DNA of 64,000 nt from Chitinophagaceae bacterium IBVUCB1 (GTDB lineage Bacteria > Bacteroidota > Bacteroidia > Chitinophagales > Chitinophagaceae), in the NCBI GenBank assembly GCA_002127285.1, contig NFUW01000001.1:880057-944056 (forward strand). The letters run 5' to 3'. The notes beneath the pieces were generated by a model. That model searched no databases. It saw nothing but the letters and a program-made list of their open reading frames with translations, and was not told the origin of the DNA. This document shows positions 58,979-64,000 of this stretch, piece by piece (the stretch's first letter is position 1; the number at the start of each line of letters is the position of its first letter). The translations under genes were made by a program, and so were the position numbers.

Positions 58979-59872
58979 TTATCTGCGTATTTTTTGGATT
59001 TTATGTTTTATACGATTCCTCAGCTTTTTGATTATCATGCCCAAAGTAGCTTTTTGCTGAAAAAGCGTAAACGGTGTCTGTTGCAGATAAGATGTAAATA
59101 CATTTTTCAGTGGATGTGTACTCAAATAGTGCCAAGGTTTTAGTTGTGTATTATAATGGATGATAACGGGATTATTCAATACTTCATGTGCAGGATATTT
59201 ATACAGTTGCTCTAAATAATCATTACTGACACTATAAAAAATATTCTGATGGTTCCACTTAGGGTGCAGATAGATGGCTTTGTCGTAAAACATATGATTC
59301 AGCGCATCTTGGTCGAAGAGCCAATACCTGTTGTGCATACGTTTGATGTTTGCAAGTAGTGTGCTATGATAATTATTAGCTTGCCAGTTTTTGAGATTGT
59401 ATAATACAACACCGGCATTAAAATAGTCAGCATCGGGTGCTATACCCAATCTGTCTATTTTATACGGTGCTACTTCTTTTACCGCACACAATGGCGCATC
59501 TTGCATATCCATAGCAAACAAAGGTTCTACACTTCCGTTCACAATAATATCCGCATCCAGAAATAACAACCTGTCTGCATCTGTAACAGCAAGATGCGGG
59601 GCAAAAATCCTGTAATAAGTAGCAACATTCAGATAAGCAGATGTATAAAAACCGGAAGTAGCATCATCATCCATTTTTATCCATTTGACGTTATGCCCGT
59701 AGCTTAATGCCAAATCCTGTAATATATTTTTCTGTTCTGTAGTGAGTGTATTGTACAATATATGCACATCAAATACGGCACTCACATTGTTTTGAAATAA
59801 GGACAGGAGCATTGTGTACATGGGCACATAATATGCCCCATCGTAGGTAGCGGTAGCAACTTGATACCTCAT
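58979..59872 (-). CDS. GT8 family glycosyltransferase
   Basis: 297 residues, retaining GT8 fold. The DxD motif is in RLLFLDADIIVNGS, preceded by ATYYRIFAPHL. A conserved YFNAGVVLYNLKNW and the C-terminal HPKWN and IIHYN/KPWHY elements with His follow; these match GT8 galactosyl/glucosyltransferases of LPS synthesis. The C-terminal tail is strongly basic (KKLRNRIKHKIQKIRR), suited to membrane association. Its ATG abuts the corA stop codon. Confidence 0.92.
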   Translation of the reverse strand: MRYQVATATYDGAYYVPMYTMLLSLFQNNVSAVFDVHILYNTLTTEQKNILQDLALSYGHNVKWIKMDDDATSGFYTSAYLNVATYYRIFAPHLAVTDADRLLFLDADIIVNGSVEPLFAMDMQDAPLCAVKEVAPYKIDRLGIAPDADYFNAGVVLYNLKNWQANNYHSTLLANIKRMHNRYWLFDQDALNHMFYDKAIYLHPKWNHQNIFYSVSNDYLEQLYKYPAHEVLNNPVIIHYNTQLKPWHYLSTHPLKNVFTSYLQQTPFTLFQQKATLGMIIKKLRNRIKHKIQKIRR

Positions 59873-60982
59873 CTAAAACCAACCCTTCCTTTTAAACCAT
59901 ATCATCATAACAAGGGGCACTACCAACATAATGGCGACGGTAATATAAAAACCGTCTTTTTGATGGGCGAGAGGTATTACATCAAAGTTCATCCCGAATA
60001 TGCCGCCAATAACCGTAGCAGGAGCCATGAGCGTTGCCAATAGGGTAAAGACTTTCATTACCTCGTTCATGCGCAGGTTTATCTGGCTCATAGACAGGTC
60101 TTGCAGGTTCATCACCATCTCCCGATGGTTTTCTACATATTCGTTGGCTTGGGTTATATGGTCCAGTACGTCTTTATAATATTTATCGTGCCTTTCATCA
60201 AGCAATGGGTTTTCACTAAACAGGAAACCGTTTACCAAATCTCTCACGGGGCTTATAGACCGGCGTATCAGTATTATCTCTCTGCGCAGGATGCTTATTT
60301 TTTCCAATGCCGCTCTTTCTTTTTGCAGCAGCAAGGTATCTTCCAGCCTTTCTATACGTTCGTTTACCTTATCTATCACGTGGAAGTAGCTATCCACTAT
60401 TGTATCTATCAGGCTATAGCAAAGATAGTCTGCCTGACGATGCCTGAGTTTCGAGTTAGCCGTTTTTATACGTTCGCGTACAGGGTCAAACACATCGCGC
60501 TGGGGGTCTTCCTGAAAAGAGATAACGAAATTTTTACCCAATACAATACTTACCTGCTCTGTTTCTACCTGTCCTGTATCGTCGTTATAATACAACATGG
60601 GCAACAGGCAAAAGATAACATTGTCTATCTCGTCCATCTTCGCGCGCTGGCCTATACTTAGTATATCTTCCAGCACCAATTGGTGAATGCCGTAGTGGTT
60701 GCAGAGCTTTTCTATTTCATTCTTATTCAGCCCGTCCACATTTATCCATGTTATTTTACCGCTATCCAAATAGGGATGGCAGGCGTGCTGGTCGGGGAGC
60801 TTTTTTTCTACAAATGTAGTAGCATCATAATCGAACACCGTATATGCCGATGCTGTATGTGCATCCCTGCCATCTGTTTCTTTGGCGGGGTTGTACGATG
60901 TCATGGGGCGGCGCTTGGTACGGTTCCAAGCCCACTCAGGCAATAGCTTTGCTAAACCCCTAACCCTGTTTCTTGCAGACAT
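59873..60982 (-). CDS. corA: CorA-type magnesium/cobalt transporter
   Basis: 369 residues, the Thermotoga-like length class. A long cytosolic N-terminal domain (about 50-240) with HQLVLEDILSIGQRAKMDE leads into the stalk helix. Two C-terminal helices follow, and the selectivity-filter motif GMN lies between them (GGIFGMNFDVIPL). The C-terminus is basic (WFKRKGWF). It takes up Mg(II) or Co(II) as a pentamer. It is first of a tight run with two glycosyltransferase genes; no functional link is obvious. Confidence 0.95.
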   Translation of the reverse strand: MSARNRVRGLAKLLPEWAWNRTKRRPMTSYNPAKETDGRDAHTASAYTVFDYDATTFVEKKLPDQHACHPYLDSGKITWINVDGLNKNEIEKLCNHYGIHQLVLEDILSIGQRAKMDEIDNVIFCLLPMLYYNDDTGQVETEQVSIVLGKNFVISFQEDPQRDVFDPVRERIKTANSKLRHRQADYLCYSLIDTIVDSYFHVIDKVNERIERLEDTLLLQKERAALEKISILRREIILIRRSISPVRDLVNGFLFSENPLLDERHDKYYKDVLDHITQANEYVENHREMVMNLQDLSMSQINLRMNEVMKVFTLLATLMAPATVIGGIFGMNFDVIPLAHQKDGFYITVAIMLVVPLVMMIWFKRKGWF

Positions 60983-61055
60983 CGTGTTGAATAATATGCT
61001 AATTTAGTTTTTTGTAACTATGTTCGCATCACAAAAGGGTTGAATCCGCATTTTT

Positions 61056-61727
61056 ATGAAGAAAATATTACTCACTGCCATTGCGTTTGCATCGCTGACT
61101 GTTGCAACGGCGCAAAAAATCAACAAAGAAAAAATAACCATCACTACCGAATATGGTAAAATTGTGCTGGCACTGTACGATAATACGCCCAAGCATAGGG
61201 ATAATATGTTTAAGCTGACAAAGCAGAAGTTTTTTGACAGCACATTATTTCACCGTGTGATACCCAATTTTGTGATACAAGGCGGCGACCCCGACTCTAA
61301 ACGTGCCGTAGCAGGTGCGGCACTGGGCGAAGGTGATGTAGGTTACCGTGTACCTGCCGAAATCAACGTGCTCAATTTTCATCAGCGCGGTGCTATAGGT
61401 ATGGCGCGCGATAACAACCCCGAAAAAGCATCGAGCGGATGCCAGTTTTATATAGTTGTGGGTAAAAAATATACAGACGAAGAACTGAATGCAATCAGCG
61501 AGCGTACAGGGCGCAAGTTTACACCCAAGCAGCGTACTGTTTATAAAACACAAGGCGGCACACCACACCTTGACGGCAATTATACCGTACTGGGTATTGT
61601 AGAAGAGGGTATGGATGTGGTGGACAAAATAGCAGCCGAAGCAAGAGACGGGCGCGACAGGCCAAACAAAGACATCAAGATGATAAAAGTGCGCATGAAG
61701 AAGAAAAAGTTTTTGGGGATATTTTAG
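61056..61727 (+). CDS. Exported cyclophilin-type peptidyl-prolyl isomerase
   Basis: 223 residues with a signal peptide (about 1-20). Cyclophilin elements: LYDNTPKHRDNMFKLTKQKFFDS, FHRVIPNFVIQGGDP, AIGMARDNNPEKASSGCQFYIV with the catalytic Arg/Gln/Phe set. A small insertion (about 140-160) contains ERTGRKFTPKQRT. It assists folding in the periplasm. It is followed after 3 nt by an LptF/G-like gene, perhaps cotranscribed. Confidence 0.93.
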   Translation: MKKILLTAIAFASLTVATAQKINKEKITITTEYGKIVLALYDNTPKHRDNMFKLTKQKFFDSTLFHRVIPNFVIQGGDPDSKRAVAGAALGEGDVGYRVPAEINVLNFHQRGAIGMARDNNPEKASSGCQFYIVVGKKYTDEELNAISERTGRKFTPKQRTVYKTQGGTPHLDGNYTVLGIVEEGMDVVDKIAAEARDGRDRPNKDIKMIKVRMKKKKFLGIF

Positions 61728-61730
61728 GGG

Positions 61731-62801
61731 GTGGCAAAAGCTAATAACACAAAGCTGATCAAAGTAGCTGTTAATAGTTTTGTTATCAGCTCCGTGATAG
61801 GGTTAGGCATCTTACTTGCACAATTCTTATGGATTTATTATCAAGAGTTCAATCGACCTAACATACCATTCGCAGTTCTTGCTAAGTCTCTTTTTTATAC
61901 TGGGCTTAGTATGCTTCCTTTTGTTATTCCATTATCTGTTTGCATATCATCGGCAGTAGCATACAGAAATTCATACAGACATACTCTTTCGGACATACCT
62001 GATGTTGTGGTTAGTGGCCTAAAAATGGCTTTTATCTTTTGTTCGATTGCTTTTGTTATTGCATCTTTTGTAAAACCTGTCGGTTCTATTAATAGCCTGA
62101 AAATATTATATTCTATAAGAAACGTCAATCTAAATGAACCTTATAAAGAAGTAAGCTCTCAAATGTTTTCTGATGCGCCACAATGCCAAAACATTTTTCA
62201 GCTATACCGTTCAAAAAAAGTTGTCATTACCAAACTAAATAGTGTCAGGCAACAATTTATCACAAGTGCTCAGATGAATGATGACAATGAATTTAAAAGG
62301 CGATTTTTCAATGATAGTCTTTTAAAAATTATGAACATTCCTTACGATTCAGTAAAAACTAAAAGATATAAAATTGGTGAACGTGGACCTATACCTAATG
62401 ATGTTCTAAAGATTTACAGCTATGATTTTAATAATACTCTGCTAAACGTAAATAAATATAAGTTGCATATTGCTCTCATATATAAATTCACAATCCAGTC
62501 TTTTTTATTATTCTATTGTGGCATGTTTTTAGGTATACTTAACAGACGTAATAAGTTAATACTGTTGATAATCGGATTAACATGGGTTTTCTTGCCAATT
62601 ATTTACGTGTTGGATAACTACATAACCAAAAGCGCTGGCAAGCTGCAGAGCCCTTACGTTACTACTACTTTATCACTTAGTATGATTTTTGTAATGACTA
62701 TTCTATTATATCTACTTTCCAAAAAGTCTATTAATACTACCAATATTGCGATATTTGATATTCCCAATAGCATAGAAGAAAAACGTGAAAGCCATTCATA
62801 A
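61731..62801 (+). CDS. LptF/LptG-like permease, divergent
   Basis: 356 residues from a GTG at 61731. The N-terminal part has three helices with the YjgP/YjgQ pattern (LAQFLWIYYQEFNRPNIPF, then FYTGLSMLPFVIPLSVCISS). A periplasmic-type region (about 110-235) follows, then three C-terminal helices. LptF and LptG form the membrane part of the LPS exporter. This copy is AT-rich, only loosely similar, and lacks part of the usual beta-jellyroll region, so it may be a specialised or degenerate paralogue. It overlaps the next gene by 17 nt. Confidence 0.6.
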   Translation: MAKANNTKLIKVAVNSFVISSVIGLGILLAQFLWIYYQEFNRPNIPFAVLAKSLFYTGLSMLPFVIPLSVCISSAVAYRNSYRHTLSDIPDVVVSGLKMAFIFCSIAFVIASFVKPVGSINSLKILYSIRNVNLNEPYKEVSSQMFSDAPQCQNIFQLYRSKKVVITKLNSVRQQFITSAQMNDDNEFKRRFFNDSLLKIMNIPYDSVKTKRYKIGERGPIPNDVLKIYSYDFNNTLLNVNKYKLHIALIYKFTIQSFLLFYCGMFLGILNRRNKLILLIIGLTWVFLPIIYVLDNYITKSAGKLQSPYVTTTLSLSMIFVMTILLYLLSKKSINTTNIAIFDIPNSIEEKRESHS

Positions 62802-63558
62802 TCTCAAACATTTACTGGACGAAAAAGCAAGGCTGTATAATCAGCCTTCTTTTATTAAGGGCGACCCTGTATGCGTTCCGCACCGCTTTACCAAGAAACA
62901 GGATATTGAAATAGCCGGACTGTTTGCTGCAGTACTGGCATGGGGCAACCGTACCAGTATCATCAACAGCACTAATAAAATAATGCAATGGATGGATGAT
63001 GCCCCACACGATTATATATTGCATCATCAGGATACCGACCTGAAAAAAATGCTCGGCTTCGCACACCGTACTTTTAATGCTACCGACCTGTTATACTTTA
63101 TACACTTCTTACAACATCACTACCGCCAATACAATAGCCTTGAAGATGCTTTTGTACCTGCAAAGAATTATAAGAATGAAACGGTAGAGCAGGCATTGAT
63201 ACATTTTCACAATTACTTTTTCTCAATAGAGCACCCTGAAAGAACGCAAAAGCATATTGCTACACCTGCGCGCAAATCTGCCTGCAAGCGCATCAATATG
63301 TATCTGCGCTGGATGGTGAGGACAGATAAGCAGGATGTGGACTTTGGTATATGGAAAAAGATAAGCCCTCGCCAGTTGGTTTGCCCGCTCGATGTGCATG
63401 TTGGCAGGGTTGCATTTCGCCTTGGTCTGATAAGCAGTGAAAAATCGGACTGGCAAAATGCGCTTGCATTAACGCAGGGCCTTCGGCAGTTGAACCCCGA
63501 AGATCCTGCGGTGTATGATTATGCCCTCTTCGGGCTGGGTGTAGCAGAGCGTTTTTAG
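62785..63558 (+). CDS. TIGR02757-family protein
   Basis: 257 residues from a GTG at 62785 inside the end of the preceding gene. The family pattern DPVCVPHRFTKKQDIEIAGLFAAVLAWGNR and CPLDVHVGRVAFRLGL is clear. The family is widespread in Bacteroidota and Epsilonproteobacteria; its function is unknown, although helix-hairpin-helix-like features in the C-terminus recall DNA glycosylase folds. Its last 4 nt overlap the 3' end of the convergent homoserine dehydrogenase gene. Confidence 0.85.
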   Translation: MKAIHNLKHLLDEKARLYNQPSFIKGDPVCVPHRFTKKQDIEIAGLFAAVLAWGNRTSIINSTNKIMQWMDDAPHDYILHHQDTDLKKMLGFAHRTFNATDLLYFIHFLQHHYRQYNSLEDAFVPAKNYKNETVEQALIHFHNYFFSIEHPERTQKHIATPARKSACKRINMYLRWMVRTDKQDVDFGIWKKISPRQLVCPLDVHVGRVAFRLGLISSEKSDWQNALALTQGLRQLNPEDPAVYDYALFGLGVAERF

Positions 63559-64000
63559 ACAAATGCCAACGCGCTTTCTTCTTCATGTATGCGTTCCTCT
63601 ACTCCATTCACAAAAGCATCAGGCCATACTATAAGCGATGTACCTTTTTTCTTCCACCAGTTACCCTCTCTTAGTTTTGAGAAACGGATAATGCCTATTA
63701 CATGGCAACGTTTTTCGCTGCTGCTCCATTCTTCAATCCGTTCAAAACGCTCGTGCGGCACTTGAAACAATCCCTCAAAACTTACATATACACGCAGAAA
63801 GAAATCGTTCGTGATGCTGCCAGCCGTTTTATTATGCAGCTTCTTGTATTCATATTTGTAATCGTAGCGCAGCGCACTCAAATCGCTCAACACGGCAGAT
63901 GCCGTAGGGAAGCTGCCTGCACCCTTGCCATAGAAGAATTGTTTATCTGCCAATCCGCTTTCTATCACTACGCCGTTGTATTCGTTGCGCACATTGTGTA
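63555..64000 (-). CDS. hom: Homoserine dehydrogenase, C-terminal part (cut by window edge)
   Basis: About 147 C-terminal residues are visible in an open frame that continues past the window end. FFYGKGAGSFPTASAVLSDL is the conserved catalytic-domain segment of homoserine dehydrogenases. It is followed by an ACT-like regulatory region (DFFLRVYVSFEGLFQVPHERF). The enzyme reduces aspartate semialdehyde to homoserine for Thr and Met synthesis. A fusion to aspartokinase at the unseen N-terminus cannot be excluded. Confidence 0.85.
   Translation of the reverse strand, partial: HNVRNEYNGVVIESGLADKQFFYGKGAGSFPTASAVLSDLSALRYDYKYEYKKLHNKTAGSITNDFFLRVYVSFEGLFQVPHERFERIEEWSSSEKRCHVIGIIRFSKLREGNWWKKKGTSLIVWPDAFVNGVEERIHEEESALAFV

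Overview
The window reads as chromosomal DNA of a Bacteroidota bacterium, most likely of the Chitinophagales/Sphingobacteriia side (inference). The reasons are two proteins with type IX secretion (T9SS) C-terminal sorting domains, DUF4199 proteins, a BatA/VWA protein, an HTH-less NtrC-like regulator of the Bacteroidota type, and many promoters with the -7 box TAnnTTTG. Gene density is high. Most of the sequence is housekeeping or envelope genes of moderate GC, broken by a few AT-rich accessory stretches (about 26.7-29.6 kb, 52.3-54.3 kb, 61.7-62.8 kb).

Layout. 0-8.7 kb: 5' part of gpmI, an RND/MMPL exporter, an omega-amidase-like hydrolase, a duplicated lipocalin-like secreted protein, an ArnT-like transferase, a dipeptide epimerase and murB. 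8.7-17.8 kb: a giant multi-membrane histidine kinase behind mazG, ubiX, a thioredoxin-like protein, nth, a lipoprotein msrB, an orphan non-catalytic M16 peptidase and a thioesterase. 17.9-20.9 kb: a probable copper/metal locus (Cys-rich protein, MbnP-like lipoprotein, T9SS WD40 propeller, small membrane protein, YHS lipoprotein). 21.0-26.6 kb: an operon with a NodU/SxtI-type O-carbamoyltransferase, a 48-aa DUF5989/SxtK-like protein, an SxtJ-like protein, a stand-alone C-terminal half of carbamoyl-phosphate synthetase, a membrane protein and a GNAT enzyme. This is the most unusual system in the window. 26.6-29.6 kb: an accessory island with an immunity-like gene behind what looks like a toxin C-terminal stub, an orphan terminase-small-subunit-like gene and an AT-rich orphan, with palindromic repeats around them.

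29.6-38.3 kb: a Nudix CoA pyrophosphatase, an Fe-S/CDGSH fusion, DUF1003, pirin, a MORN-like protein, an NtrC-like regulator without a DNA-binding domain, dnaN and alaS. 38.3-46.2 kb: a 136-bp tandem repeat, BatA/VWA, a catalytically degenerate dihydroorotase carrying in-frame insertions of a dispersed GC-rich repeat, two DUF4199 proteins, a DPM1-like GT2 and a T9SS type B protein. 46.3-52.3 kb: feoB, an ethylene-receptor-like sensor without an ATPase domain, an iscS-iscU-iscA operon and methylmalonyl-CoA epimerase. 52.3-61 kb: an envelope or glycan modification region (Wzz-like protein, nucleotidyltransferase, two radical SAM proteins around a methyltransferase, GT2, GT8, CorA). 61-64 kb: secreted cyclophilin, an LptF/G-like protein, a TIGR02757 protein and the C-terminal part of homoserine dehydrogenase.

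A GC-rich palindromic repeat recurs at gene ends, where it can supply the stop codon and terminator, between genes, and twice inside the dihydroorotase gene. No rRNA, tRNA, CRISPR array or complete insertion sequence was seen. All functional calls come from reading sequence motifs; no database search was run.
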